A stretch of DNA of 64,000 bases from Davidsoniella eucalypti (taxonomy: Eukaryota > Ascomycota > Sordariomycetes > Microascales > Ceratocystidaceae). Both the position numbers and the translations under genes were made by a program. The stretch spans positions 372,001 through 436,000 of the forward strand of contig RMBW01000042.1 of NCBI GenBank assembly GCA_004009845.1, given 5' to 3'. The notes beneath the pieces were generated by a model that was given only the letters and a program-made list of their open reading frames with translations, made no database searches and was not told the DNA's origin. Shown piece by piece: positions 1 to 11,990 of the stretch. Positions within the stretch are counted from its first letter, which is position 1; every line of letters begins with the position of its first letter.

Positions 1-1165
1 TGCAAGCGGGAAGTCGGGCTGGTACGAGATACAAAGTGCGCTTGTGAGCCACCGGAAGCAATCCAACCAACACACCTCCAGATATTATGTTCTGTTTCTT
101 CTGATCATAGGTCATTTATGTCTTACGGGCCTTTTTGGCCTATGTTTCACTTAGATGTGGCAATACCACAAAAAAGGATTTTTTTAACAAAAAAAGCTTG
201 GAAGTAGCGGCGACATTGATCTGATGCTTTTGACATGTGAAAGTGGAAATTCAAATTGGAGAGTGCCTGCTGAAGCGAATGACGGAGACGGAGTAATAAG
301 GGGCTAGATTAAGTGTTAGTAGCAGTCAAAACCTAGACCAAAATCTGGGGTTTTTGGTCCGTGACCCGACTAAGTTGCCTCTTAACAACAATCTGATCAC
401 TAGATACCCTTCAAAATCATAGGCCATCCAAATTATCTTAACTAACAATACGTACATCTAACTACTCGGCGAGCTCACACAGTGCACTTAATCAACAGGT
501 CAAATGGCCAGGACTAAGCAACGTGATGCAACCGTTTCAACTGCTGCCACTCTTCTTCTCTATCTAGAAGTCGGACAGCAACTGTCTTGGGGTTATAGTC
601 GCACATTTCATGTGCTTGTTGGAGTGATTTGTACTCGCATTGCCGATTTGACCAGGGCCTTCGGTAACAGCTGATGACGTCGTTAACCCTAGTTATACGC
701 AATAATACCCTAGTTGTACTTGTATATAACTGTACAGAAATGGACGTAAAAGTGTTAATAATAATAATAAATATAATTGTATACAACTAATAAATATTGA
801 TAGCCACATCAAGAGTAAATGCCCCTTTACATTCAAAACAAACAAAGAATCATGGAATATTAGCTAAATAGATAAACTATCTACTAATAACAAGTACTAG
901 AATCATGTGCTGTACACAAACTATGGAGTTTTTATCACTGGAGTACAGCTCATATTACCTGGACCACTCTAATCGATAGCTCATGAGCGTCGCATTTGAG
1001 GTTCTACAAACGATCGTGATACTGTAAGCCGCCATTTCGACGATTTTGCGATGTGCAAAAATGACACTTATAGACAGATGCCTTGTCTCCTCATGCTAAC
1101 ATCAATAACAGAACTGTCACTCTTAATTGTTCTCAACCAGCTTCCCGAGTCATACTTTCGACGCC
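1..1165. other. Non-coding left edge and BYS1 upstream region
   Basis: No gene is supported here. The first 90 or so bases are visibly richer in G+C than the AT-rich DNA that follows. Two forward frames are open from the window edge, one closing at 205-207 and the other at 152-154, so a gene truncated by the edge could end here, but the two frames cannot be told apart by eye. The rest is AT-rich and has no recognisable element apart from the presumed promoter of the gene starting at 1166. Confidence 0.4.
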
Positions 1166-1735
1166 ATGCTATTGTCCAAGCGTGCGGACGTCATATTGGC
1201 GCTGATGTTTCTGCTTCAGTTCATAACAGGCGAAGTCCTGGTGTCTGTCATCAACCAATGTTCATACCCTCTTTATCTCTGGTCAGTAGGCACCGACGTG
1301 AGCCCTCGATACCGCATTGCTGCAGCCCACGGATCATACTGTGAGAGAATCCACCGAGACGACAAATCTTCTGGCATTGCCCTGAAGGTCACACGAAATG
1401 ACAAAGCCATCTACGAAGAAGGAAATCAACTGATTCTGGGCTATACGCTAGACACCGAGCAGGACCCGGAGACGTTGTTTATTAGCTTGAGTGATGTGTT
1501 TGGCACGCCCTTCGAAGACCAACGTCTTGTTCTAGAAAGCGGGGATCCGGCTTGCTTGCCAATCAAGTGGCCGGAAGGCGCCAACCCAGGCCACGGCAAC
1601 TTTCTGCGACAGTGTTCGCCAGACTTCAACGTGACGTTGGTGACGTGCCCAGATGAGCATGGGGGTGGAGGGAACGATGGGAGCGGTAACGGCGAGGAGA
1701 TTGAACCAGCGGTGGTTGATTCCAACACTCTTTAG
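1166..1735 (+). CDS. BYS1-domain small secreted protein
   Basis: Single-exon gene of 189 aa from the ATG at 1166. An upstream alternative start at 1127 is not an ATG. The N-terminus has a short basic stretch, then a hydrophobic run (about residues 8-20, ADVILALMFLLQF) that looks like a signal peptide. The mature part opens with VINQCSYPLYLWSVG, the hallmark of the BYS1 (Blastomyces yeast-phase-specific) family, a small thaumatin-like fold with a conserved Cys and a YLWSVG signature. Five cysteines are visible after the signal peptide, plus one NVT glycosylation sequon. The last 25 or so residues are a Gly/Asn/Glu-rich tail. Family members are extracellular or cell-wall-associated, and no biochemical activity is established, so none is claimed. 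Family assignment is fairly secure; secretion is inferred from the leader. Confidence 0.85.
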   Translation: MLLSKRADVILALMFLLQFITGEVLVSVINQCSYPLYLWSVGTDVSPRYRIAAAHGSYCERIHRDDKSSGIALKVTRNDKAIYEEGNQLILGYTLDTEQDPETLFISLSDVFGTPFEDQRLVLESGDPACLPIKWPEGANPGHGNFLRQCSPDFNVTLVTCPDEHGGGGNDGSGNGEEIEPAVVDSNTL

Positions 1736-2362
1736 TCAGATATAGCGGCTTTAATATCACATCTGCCTTCATATTAGCCTTTTCTAAATGAATTGGGAAT
1801 CTTAGATGCCCCTGTCGCATGCTTTAGCCTGTACTAAGTTCTTCTAGGCCTTGGGCTCTGTTATCAGATCGGCCGCAGAGCCCCGCCACTTTAAGCAAAT
1901 AGGGTTATCGATAAGTTTGGGCATCCTAGAGGTCCGCTGAATTTTATAAGAGGCTCAAAATTAGTGGGAACCAAAGTCAGATTTGCGTCATTTTCCTCGA
2001 GATGGCCATCCATTTCCTGGATTTTTCGTGGATTCAACAGCAAGAACAAGTTCCTGAGACTGCAACGGCAAAATCCCCACAGGAGCTGTTCCACTTGCAG
2101 CCTGGATTCCCAGAACTGCGGCTGTGACTAACAAAATTGCCTAGCGAGTCAACACCAGAGTCACCCACTAGAGCCATAGTTACTAACACCTGCCCTTCCC
2201 TTGTCATATCGGAGTGTCAACGCCGCTATCAGTTGAGCTATTGAGCTACTTTTCGCAGCAACTTTGTCGGATTTTCTTCTTCTTTTCTGTGCGCCTTCTT
2301 GATCTTGTGTTTGTTTCGTTGTCTTTCTTGATACCCTTTTCCCTTCGTCACACTACTACAAA
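1736..2362. other. Intergenic region, ARG8 promoter
   Basis: This stretch between the BYS1-like gene and ARG8 has no supported ORF. It holds the BYS1-like 3' end, two GAGTCA hexamers (2146-2151 and 2158-2163) described separately, and a CT-rich stretch from about 2268 to 2345 just before the ARG8 ATG, typical of fungal transcription start regions. Confidence 0.5.
2146..2163. promoter_or_regulatory. Paired TGACTC (Gcn4/CPC1-type) sites upstream of ARG8
   Basis: Two copies of GAGTCA, the reverse complement of TGACTC, start 12 bp apart at 2146 and 2158, about 200 bp before the ARG8 start. TGACTC is the core bound by the general amino-acid-control bZIP factor (Gcn4 in yeast, CPC1/CpcA in filamentous ascomycetes), which induces arginine genes. 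Spacing, position and target gene fit; binding itself is inference. Confidence 0.45.
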
Positions 2363-3772
2363 ATGGCCTTCCGCTTTGCTTTGCGCCGCCAGCTTCTGAC
2401 TCGCCCGGCGTCGTCGCTGCGTCCTGCGGCCCGCGCAGCCTCCGTAAGTACCGTCTATACCACTACTAGAATGACTGTAAATCTTGACTGACCCTCCGAC
2501 CTTTGGCTGCTGTAGACGATTTCGCACCCTGACCCTGCCGCTGGATCGAAGAGCGCCTCTATCGTGGCCGACTCGCAGCCCTTTATGGTGGCCACTTACT
2601 CGCGCCCTTCGCCTGTCTTTATCCGCGGTGTTGGTTCTACTCTCTACGATGCCGAAGACCGCGCATACCTTGATCTGACCGGTGGCATTGCCGTCAACTC
2701 CCTGGGCCACTGTGATCCCGAGTTCACACGCATCCTATCTGAGCAGGCCGGCCAGCTCATCCACGCCTCCAACCTGTACTACAACCCATGGACCGGTGCG
2801 CTTAGCAAGGCCCTAGTAGAGCAAACCAAGGCCAGTGGTGGCATGCATAACGCTGAAGCTGTCTTCGTGTGCAACTCTGGCTCCGAAGCCAACGAGGCCG
2901 CCATCAAGTTTGCGCGCAAGGCCGGCAAAGTCCTAGACCCTTCTGGTGCGAAGCATGAGATCGTTTCCTTCCACAAGGCGTTCCACGGCCGCACTATGGG
3001 CTCGCTCTCTGCCACGCCCAACCCCAAATACCAGAAGCCCTTCTCCCCCATGGTCCCCGGCCACGTGTACGGTACCTACAACGATGTCGCTGGCATCGAT
3101 GCCTTGGTCACTGAGAAGACCTGCGGTGTGATTGTCGAGCCCATCCAGGGCGAAGGTGGTGTCAACGAAGGCTCTGTTGAGTTCCTTTCTGCCCTAGCTG
3201 CCCGCTGCCGCGCCGTCGGTGCCACGCTGATCTATGACGAGATCCAGTGTGGTATGGCTCGTACCGGCAAGCTCTGGGCCCACTCACATCTCCCCGCTGC
3301 TGCCCACCCCGACATCGTGACCACCGCGAAGGCCCTCGGCAACGGATTCCCTATCGGTGCTACTATCGTCACCGGCGATGTTGCCAAGAAGATCGCCGTC
3401 GGTGATCACGGCACTACATTTGGCGGAAATCCCCTCGCCTGCCGTCTTGGCCACTACGTCATCGGTCGCCTGACTGATCCCGCGCTCCTGGCTGGCGTCG
3501 AGGCCAAGAGTGCTCTGTTCCGTGAGCGTTTGCAGCTTCTGAAGAAGCGCTTCCCCGATCTTATAACCGAGGTCCGTGGAAAGGGCCTTATTCTTGGTGT
3601 CCAGTTGACCCAAGATCCTACTAAGATTCTACAGGCGGCCAGAGAACGTGGTCTACTGATCATCACAGCTGGAACTAACACTCTGAGAATCACTCCCAGC
3701 TTGACCATTGAGGAAAAGGATATCACCAAGGCGCTTGATATTCTCGAGGAAGCTATTGCTGCCTCAATCTAA
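2363..3772 (+). CDS. ARG8: Acetylornithine aminotransferase, mitochondrial (ARG8-like)
   Basis: Join 2363..2443, 2516..3772; 445 aa. Exon 1 encodes a 27-residue Arg/Ala/Ser-rich presequence without acidic residues (MAFRFALRRQLLTRP...), a typical mitochondrial leader. A 72-nt GTAAGT...TAG phase-0 intron follows. The enzyme transfers the amino group between glutamate and N-acetylglutamate semialdehyde, in either direction, using pyridoxal phosphate, a step of arginine/ornithine synthesis in the mitochondrial matrix. Class III aminotransferase signatures are clear: a cofactor-binding region around CNSGSEANEAAIKFARK, the FHGRTMGSLSAT segment, the IYDEIQCGMARTGKLW motif with the Asp that contacts the pyridine nitrogen, and the Schiff-base lysine K299 in TTAKALGNGFPIGA. 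Length matches the family. It converges on UFD2, 362 bp away, and two TGACTC-type sites lie upstream. 4-aminobutyrate and ornithine aminotransferases are related, but the leader and sequence favour ARG8. Confidence 0.95.
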
Positions 3773-4134
3773 GAACCCCGTGTAAAACTGAAAACCGAAT
3801 GTTGTCAAGTCAAATACCTCCTATACCTGTACATATTAATGCTTTCTAGGAGTTGAGGCGTTAGTGGCTCCGCACATATCTTTTATGGTTGGGAATGGCG
3901 ATGATGAATTGAATTTAATATTATCTAGTCACATCCGTTTTTTTCAAGGTTTCATCAGTGAATTAATTGCAAGTTATATGTCGTATTTATGTATTTTATG
4001 TATCGGCAGGTTTTCATAATACCTGATTTTTGCGTAATGCAATGAGTCAATAGTATAAGCAAAGAAACGTCATCATGGATGTATGTAATGCTGCTGTTCC
4101 ATTTTTGAGCTCCTCCCCCTTCCTTTGATCAGTC
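3773..4134. other. Convergent 3' ends of ARG8 and UFD2
   Basis: A 362-bp tail-to-tail spacer, AT-rich, with no ORF of interest. It must hold both 3' untranslated regions and poly(A) sites. No clear terminator structure is visible. Confidence 0.5.
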
Positions 4135-7100
4135 TTAGTCGGAGGTGTCCATAGCATCCAAAACCGATGGGTCCTCTGTCGATTTAGCATCAGCTTCAGC
4201 TTCAGCCAGAAGACGTGCCTTGGCAGCTGCCAATCTCTCTTCTTTCCATTTATCAATCTTTGCCTTCAGCTCGGTTTCGGGCACAATATCATCGATGGTC
4301 ATCGGCTGTCTTGTGAAGGGATCTTTAGCATCTGATAGCAAATGCTGCACAATAGTTGATCGGTCAACGATGTTGTGGGATGGCAACAACACTGGGTCTT
4401 TCATCAAGTCACCCATGATCGGGTCTTCGAACTCGGCAGGAACATCACCAAGATCCAGTTCGGCTTGGTCACCCTCAATCTTGGCCAAGAAGAAGCGCTC
4501 TTTAGCTTGGTTGAAAAGAGCCATCTCTGCTGGGTCCTTCAACGATCTTTTGCTGAGAATATCGAAAGCACGATCGAAGATACCAGGCTTGTAGGAACGG
4601 CCATCGGCAGCAACAGCTTCGATGAAGGCGGGAACAGTTCCTAGGTTGATGTAGATATCAACAAAATCTGATAAGAGAGAAATAGGTCGGAAATGGTACT
4701 TGTCAGGGTTGGTAACTTTGAGTTGGCTGCCCTTGGTGCCAGCCAGTGTTTCCAAGTTGTAGTTCAACATGCTGGCAAGACGGTGGACAATTTCAGGCAT
4801 GACAAAAGCATCCTTAAGTGCCGATGTGAACAATTTCATCATTTCGAGAGTTTCGTTGGCAAGTTGCATGTAGCTAGTGGCAGATGAAGCCAGTTGTTGA
4901 AGCTCGTCATCCTTCTTCTGGCGCTCCTCCTGGGTAAGAGTCGCATTTGATTCATGAGACAACTCTCGCTCAAGAGTACGAATCTGGGGGAATTTTCCCA
5001 TGGCCTCGTCTAGGACATAGGTGGTATCGTTCAGAAGCAGGTTGACGAACTGCACAAAGAACTTTCTGTTCGTTTTGCTTTCGTGAGTTAGCTGCTCACT
5101 GTAGATTTCGTTGCGGTTCCAAACAACTTTGATGACCTGGAAGATTTCGTAACGGATATTGAACTTGTCATAAAATGCTGAACTCACACCAGTGTTCTCA
5201 CACTCTATGTAGAACTTGATCAAGGCGTGGAGAAGATGCTTGTTAGCAAAGTCGGAAGAAGTCAGAAGGTCGACCATGATTCCAGGCTGGAACTGATTGA
5301 TAGGCCAAGTTCCTGAAAATAGAAGAGTTACCAGAGATGACTTGAGGTAAGGGTTCTTGATCAGGTTAGAGCATTGCAAGAAGGTAATGCAAAGAACCAT
5401 GAGTTCCGGACCAGTGGAAAATGAAAGAATCTGCGGTACGTAGCGGTAGACAAACTTGAAATTTTCTACGACGCTTTGCAGTGCATACTCAGGCAAGCAC
5501 GAGAATGTCATGTTGTCCACTTCGGGGAGTGGAAGCGTGATACTACTATCTGGGGTGTAGTTGGTTTGGCTTCCTACTCTTAGCAACCATACGGCAACAT
5601 AGCGCATGAAACGAACCGACGTTTCTTGCATCTTCTGGTCCATCATGATACCGACGATGGAATGCTTGCGGCCAATGAGTTGATCAACGAACTCGTTGTG
5701 GCGTTTAAGAACTTCTTCAAAACGTGCAAGTTGTGTAGGGTTCTATAACAACATTAGCCATGTATTATAACATTGTAAAATCTGATTGCACCACCACTTA
5801 CATTAGCAAACTTTGGGCGTTCTGATTCGATCTTAGCAAGGTTTTTTTCATAGTGTTTGATATCACGGTCCATATTCTTTAGCTGCTGGGATACGGATTC
5901 GATACCGTAGTGATGAGCTGCAAGAGTTAGGAAGAATATTTCCGAGATGAAATGTGGCGATCCAGGAATTGTCTCGCTATAAAACTCTTTTGACTTGGCC
6001 TCGTCAGCATTGAGCTTAGTTTCATCCTCAATACTGACACGTGGGTTCTGGCGGAAGTAATCAGCATTTATCTTGTCCATCTTGCCAAATGTAGAATCCA
6101 TGAATGGTTCGCATAGCCGATCCAATACACGGGTGATGTTGACCATGAAGCTGTCAGAGGAAACCTCCTCTGGCTTGAACTGCATAGCTCTACGCTTGTG
6201 ATTCAGATTGACGGCTAACGCAAGCCAATCGAGGGTTTTGTTACGAGTGTTAGTGTCAACTCGTACAAAGGCGTTGATGATGGTGAATAGATCTGTCTGT
6301 AGACCCTGTAGAGTCATTCTCATAGAGTCTTGTGATCTTGCAATAGTGCCCTTGTCCATTGTACGAGGTGATGGGAAAAAGACTTTCACGGACTCCTTTC
6401 GGAGTGGTGATAGCCGGAACAAAGGCCCAAGAATTGTGTTCGTCTCCAGATCAGGGGCATGCTCGACACCAAGGAAAGATGGATGGTTGGCTACAGCCCG
6501 GAGTAGATCTGGATATCTAGAGTATGAGACAAAGGCCTGAAGATTATTAGTTAGTATATGTTTTAATGTTGTAGAAAGCACCAGATAATCTTACAGCTAG
6601 GTGCCCAGTATAATCAGACTCCATAGTCTTGTCAGCCAACGAGACGCTAAGAATTCGGAGAGCCTCAACAAAGACATTGCTCAATCCATCCATCTCATCA
6701 AAGCGACGAACTGCCTCTCTAAGGAATTCATCATCAACTCCAAGTGGATCTGTGGGGTGAAGCGTCAAGTGGTGCGCAAGATGCTGTGTGGGGATATAGT
6801 TTTCATCTTGTTCACGACTACACCAAGTTATAAGATTAGTATATAGTGGCAGGACTAAATCACACATTTGGGTACTTACTCAAATAGCGCAGGCATGACG
6901 AGAGAAAACATGGAGTTGCTGATACACATGCGTTTTGCCTCGTCTAAAACCTCATGTTTCTCCGTAACCATATCGCGAATTGGCGCTCTTCGAAGTGCTT
7001 GTGCTCTGCTCCAGGCAGGCAGCATGAAATGAAGTAATGACTTCTTGGGCGTAAACAAGCTAGCAACTTCGATGAAAGCGGAATCCAGCACACTAGTACT

Positions 7101-7725
7101 GAGCTTCAACGGTCTTTCTAAAGAAGCCAGCTCCTCGCTGAGCGATGGGAGAAACGTGAGTGGAACGGAAGAATCAGACTTCAGGGTGCGCTTTTGCGGG
7201 TCGACGGTGGCGTGGAGAATCTCCGTCAGAATTCTATCTGTGAAGTCCTCTAGGGTTTCGACCTGTATAGGCGCAGTCCGGCGGGCGGGGGCAATCGTTG
7301 GTTTGTCTGAGGAAGTCGAGTCAATGCTATGACCCTCTCGGCGGCGCTTCATTCCAGTGGAACCTATGGTGGGCTTACTCTCTGTTGTAGATTTAGCAGC
7401 CGATGAGGAAGACGAAGCAGTGGTGGCAGGTGGCCGAGACATCCTCATCGGTTCTGTTGTTTTCTTAGTCTGGGGCGAATTGCTACCGGAGCTTTGTCCG
7501 GAGGCTTCGGATGTTTCTTTCGGCGCGTTTCCAAGCTTCGCCAGGCGACGAAGACGGATCTACAGTAGAGGCGAATATATATTAGAAGGGTTGAATCAGC
7601 CTTTGGGGCATGCAGTACGTATATACCTTTTCCATGGTTTCCGAATCTGGAGCATCGGGAGTCTGGTTAGGATTTGGAGTTCCTGGACCGGAGGGGCCCT
7701 GGTGAGAGCTGTTGTTTTGATCCAT
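4135..7725 (-). CDS. UFD2: Ubiquitin conjugation factor E4 (U-box, UFD2)
   Basis: Complement of join 4135..5742, 5802..6536, 6595..6817, 6880..7559, 7627..7725; five exons, four introns of 58-67 nt, 1114 aa. UFD2 extends short ubiquitin chains on substrates and works with the Cdc48 segregase in ubiquitin-fusion degradation and ER-linked turnover. The C-terminal U-box is plain at about residues 1013-1085 (VPAEFEDPIMGDLMKDPVLL ... DPFTRQPMTIDDIVPETELK), with no RING-type Cys/His, as expected. The middle 700 residues are the helical Ufd2 core. The N-terminal 150 residues are Ser/Thr/Pro-rich and low in complexity; the protein ends in an Ala/Glu-rich helix and an acidic MDTSD tail. The start at 7725 is in a 33-codon first exon whose frame continues through a GTATAT...TAG intron. 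It diverges from VPS11 across about 1 kb. Length is slightly above the yeast protein and fits filamentous fungi. Confidence 0.95.
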
Positions 7726-8735
7726 GATTAATGCCTGCTATACTATATTGAGGGGTCGGATCGTTCAACTCCAGGCAGCTTGTTGCGCAAGGACGGCGGC
7801 AGTGATACTCAGCGGCAGCAATCCAAATGGCAGTAGAAGATGAATTAAAATGAAAAAATTGATAGGTAAAGAAAAGATAAATGTAGCAGCGATTGGCCTT
7901 CGAAAGATGCAGATAGCAACTGTGGCTGGAATGAAAACCGCGTCGTTGCTTATTTAGCAAAGCTGCATGTAGTGATGATGTTTGAGGCAGAAATGAGACG
8001 TTCCTTGGTGGTGATGCGGGCAGGACAAGGCTGGTTGGTGGGTTACAATGGCGTAAATGGCTTAAGGCGCCAATCCTCAGTGGTTGCTTTAAACAAAACA
8101 AAAAAGCATAGCAAGTTATGGTGGGCCTAACGAACACAACCATCAGAGGTGGGGCAATCGAAGCTCAGCTTAGGAAGGAAGCCAGTCCTGGATTCAAGAT
8201 AGTTTAAGCATTTACAGCATGATCATATGTTTTCATTCTGTATTTGTAATATAGTACATCGATGAGTTAGCTTATCGGTGTCCTGGCGAGTATCTACAAA
8301 GAATTAGTCCTCATAAGAGCAAGAAGCTTATACCGTCTAACAATTCTCTATTTCGTATATAGACTGTGGTCTATCGATTCGTTCATTTATTTCACTCTTA
8401 TTATATATAAATATACCAATCAAGATTTTTTACTATATAGTTATATCTTGTCACGAACCTATAGAATTTTACGCTCTAGCTGTCGTTGCAACAATGTACC
8501 AAATCTGAAAGTCGAGCTAACCCTATATGATCTTAAGCGGTTTGGCACGTGACTTACCACAAGGGGCCAAGAGCTTGTTAGCTTGAGCTCCAACCTGCCA
8601 CTGACGACATCACAAGGCGGGTTTAAACCTGAGCCTCAACATCTTAAATTTGGCGATACGCTTTATGCGATTCTTTAACTTATCGTTCCTTTGCCTAGCG
8701 ATATCCGTTGAAACTGGCCCATTTCATTTCATAAA
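7726..8735. promoter_or_regulatory. Shared upstream region of UFD2 and VPS11
   Basis: About 1 kb between two divergent start codons, so both promoters must lie here. A palindromic CACGTG inside CACGTGAC lies at 8546-8551, about 185 bp before the VPS11 start. It is a typical bHLH/bZIP site, but the factor is unknown. A 158-codon minus-strand open frame that overlaps the UFD2 start (7667-8143) has no recognisable sequence and is taken as chance. The 8390-8450 stretch is very AT-rich. Confidence 0.5.
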
Positions 8736-11700
8736 ATGGCTCTATCGGTATAATAACCATATCCGCATATAGACTATCGACCATATTTATTAACTCGAGA
8801 GTAGTGGAAATCATTTGACTTTTTCGATGTCACCCCAGTGAAGATATTCGACGACGAGACTCGCATATTTTTCCAGAGTAACGAAATCTCATGTGCTTGT
8901 ACCGGTTCAGACAATCTATTTCTCGGCTCATTTGATGGATATGTGCGCATCGTGAACTCGAGATGGAAAGTTGTTCGCAGTTTCAAAGCCCATGACATTG
9001 GCTCTATCACTCACATGCGCCAAGTCGAAGGGACGAGCCTTCTTGTCACTATATCGGTAAGCCAAATTTTGTAAAGCCATTCTAAAAACCTATCTCTAAC
9101 ATTAAATAGGAGGATTTGAGTAATGCGCCTGTCCTCAAGGTATGGGCTTTAGATAAGCCTGTGAAAAAAACAAACCTACCGACTTGCTTGACAACACTCT
9201 CAATCAACAATAATAAGAAACAGTTCCCGGTAGGTATTCCCTAAGCACTAAGCGACAATGTCATATAATCTAACAAATTCATCTTTTAAGATCTCGGCCT
9301 TTTCCGCCATTGATGATCTTCGCCAGATCGCTGTTGGCTTCGCAAACGGCGCCGTCGTGGTCATCCGCGGCGATCTTATAAACGATCTCGGCGCTAAGCA
9401 GCGCATTATTCACGAATCAGATGAGCCCATCACCGGCGTCGAACTACTAACCAACGAGCAAGATACTACCCTTTTTATCTCGACGACCTCACGAATCTTG
9501 CGCATTGTGATATCAAAGAAGGGCCAAAATCTACCGCCCAAAACGGTCGAGGACACAGGCTGTGGCGTTGGCTGTATGGACTGTGACGAAAAGACTGGCG
9601 ACATCATAGTTGCCAGGGAGGATGCGCTCTATTACTACACGATAGACGGTCGTGGCCCTCCTTGTGCATATGAGAGTGCCAAGAGCTTGATCCAAGTATA
9701 TGGAAACTATGTTGCGGTGATCTGTCCACCAGCGGAGAACCATGGTCGTAGACAACGAGAGCCGATACGGGGATTTAGAGCGGCCGCGGACATTCTCAAC
9801 GTTTCGACATTTTTGCTGCTAGAGCCAAGCTTGCGCGTCATTGCACACACCGAGTCCATAGTATCTGCTGTCAAGCATGTATTTGAGATATGGGGCGACA
9901 TGTTTTTGCTGGCTCAAGATGGCAATGTATGCTCAAGTCCCAAAATATTTCTAGTCCCGTATTATCTACTAACTATCATACAGATAACGAGATATCACGA
10001 GAAACCCCTCCAAAGCAAACTAGATATGCTTTACCAAAGGAACATGTACCCGTTGGCGGTAGAGCTGGCGCAAAAGGCAGGCCTCAATTTAGAACAGCAA
10101 AGCTTGATTTTCCGGAAATTTGGCGATTTTCTCTACCAGAAAAACGACTACGATGGAGCCATGGTGCAGTATATCCGCGCTATCGATACTACGGAACCCT
10201 CACAAGTGATTCGAAAGGTGTGTCTCGCTATGTTTCACAATAAAATATATGCAATTACTTACAAAGTGTCTAGTTCTTGGATACTCAACGGATACATAAC
10301 TTGATATCGTACCTTGAACAACTCCACGAGCAACGCAAAGCAACAGCTGACCATACAACACTGTTACTGAATTGCTACGCCAAATTAAAAGATATCGATA
10401 AGCTCGAAAAGTTCATCAAATCACCAGGAGACCTTAAATTCGATCTTGATACTGCTATCTCTATGTGCAGGCAAGGCGGGTACTTTGAACAAGCAGCTTA
10501 CCTTGCAGAACAACATGGCGAGATTGATATGGTGGTCGACATATTCGTCGAAGACTCCAAAAAATATACAGAGGCTCTTGATTTCATCTGCCATCAACAT
10601 CCAGATACGGTAAGTCATGGTACGAAAGGTTGAAGCTCACATAACATATTTCTGACAACCACCACAGGCGTATCCGTGTTTGATGAAATATGCGCGGGTA
10701 TTGATCGAGAATTGCCCCACAGAAACAACAAAGGTCTTTGTAGACTACTACACCGGTCGTTATAGACCAAAGATCGATGTCGCTCCTGCTGATCTCCAGA
10801 CACCCGCCAGTTCCGGTTACGCAGCTACAGCAGTGCAAAATCTCACAAACTTCATTGCTCTTCCATATCTCAACAACTCATCGTTGGGGTCTCCTGGCAC
10901 TCCCAGCAAAGGCGAGGTCCGCAACCATGTCATTTTAGTTGACGAGGACGACATTCCTGCCCCAAAGTACACAGCACCTCCACCGCGGTCCGCCTTTTCA
11001 TCTTTTATTGACCACCCAGATGAGTTTATGCAATTTCTGGAAGCTTGCCTCAAAGAACCGGATGTCAAGGAGTCGGATAGAACCGACCTATATACGACCC
11101 TGTTTGAGATGTACCTACGCAAGGCTGCAGAAAAGAAGGGAGAAAACAGAGAAGAATGGGAAGCCCGCGCCAAGAAACTAATCGAGGGAGAGAATATTCC
11201 TATGGAAAGTTCTGATGTTCTTCTTTTATCTGATCTTACGGATTTCAAAGATGGTACGACCTTGGTAAAGGAGCAAGCCGGCCTTTTGTTTGACATCTTC
11301 CGGTCTTACACAGCAGCAAAGGACACACGGGGAGCACTCAAGGCACTACGAAAGTACGGAGATGATGAACCCCAGCTGTATCCCGCTGCACTGGCATATC
11401 TGACTTCAGACCCTAAGATTTTGGAAGAAGCTGGTTCTGACGAACTAGCTACTGTGCTAAACAAGATTGACGAGGATCATCTCATGGCGCCCTTGCAAGT
11501 TATACAAACACTTGTTGGACAGGCACAGAATGCAGGCGGCGTAGCTACAATGGGCATGGTAAAGTCATATTTGAACGAAACAATTGAACGAGAACGCCGC
11601 GATATCGCGTCTAACCGGAGGCGAATTGCCGCCATATGCTCCGAAACTGAACAGAAGCGTGCTGAGTTGGCTGAGATTAGCACAAAGCCAGCAGTATTCC

Positions 11701-11990
11701 AGGCCACTCGATGCTCCGACTGTGGTGTCGGGCTAGAACTGCCTATTGTTCACTTTTTGTGTAAGCACAGTTTTCACCAACGGTGCTTACGTGGTGGGGG
11801 CGCTGATCCTAATGCTGAATGCCCGCTCTGTGCTAGTGAGAACGCAACAATCCGAGCTCTCCGCCGTGCCCAGGAAGACAATGCTTCAAAGCATGAGCTG
11901 TTCAAGACAGAGCTGGAAAGGAGTGAAGATAAGTTCGGTACCATTGCCGATTGGTATGGGCGTGGAGTTATGTCACATTCTGTTGAGTAG
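8736..11990 (+). CDS. VPS11: Vacuolar protein sorting protein VPS11 (PEP5), HOPS/CORVET RING subunit
   Basis: Join 8736..8747, 8805..9056, 9110..9229, 9291..9926, 9984..10217, 10274..10609, 10668..11990; seven exons, six introns of 53-61 nt, 970 aa. The 12-nt first exon (MALS) is inferred: upstream of WKSFDFFDV the only in-frame way to an ATG is across an intron 8748-8804, and MALSxWKxF fits the family's N-terminus. VPS11 is a core subunit of the HOPS and CORVET tethering complexes, which drive fusion at endosomes and vacuoles. Visible parts: an N-terminal beta-propeller-like region (SDNLFLGSFDGYVRIV), a clathrin-heavy-chain-like helical middle (QRNMYPLAVELAQKAGL onward) and a C-terminal RING-H2 at residues 879-918 (CSDCGVGLELPIVHFLCKHS, then FHQRC and CPLC). 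Length is as expected. All seven exons join in frame at canonical GT/AG sites. Intron 4 is itself an open 57-nt frame. Confidence 0.94.

Noticed and set aside
7667..8143. 158-codon minus-strand frame overlapping the UFD2 start
   Set aside because: It overlaps the UFD2 first exon in another frame, and the UFD2 frame continues properly through the first intron.
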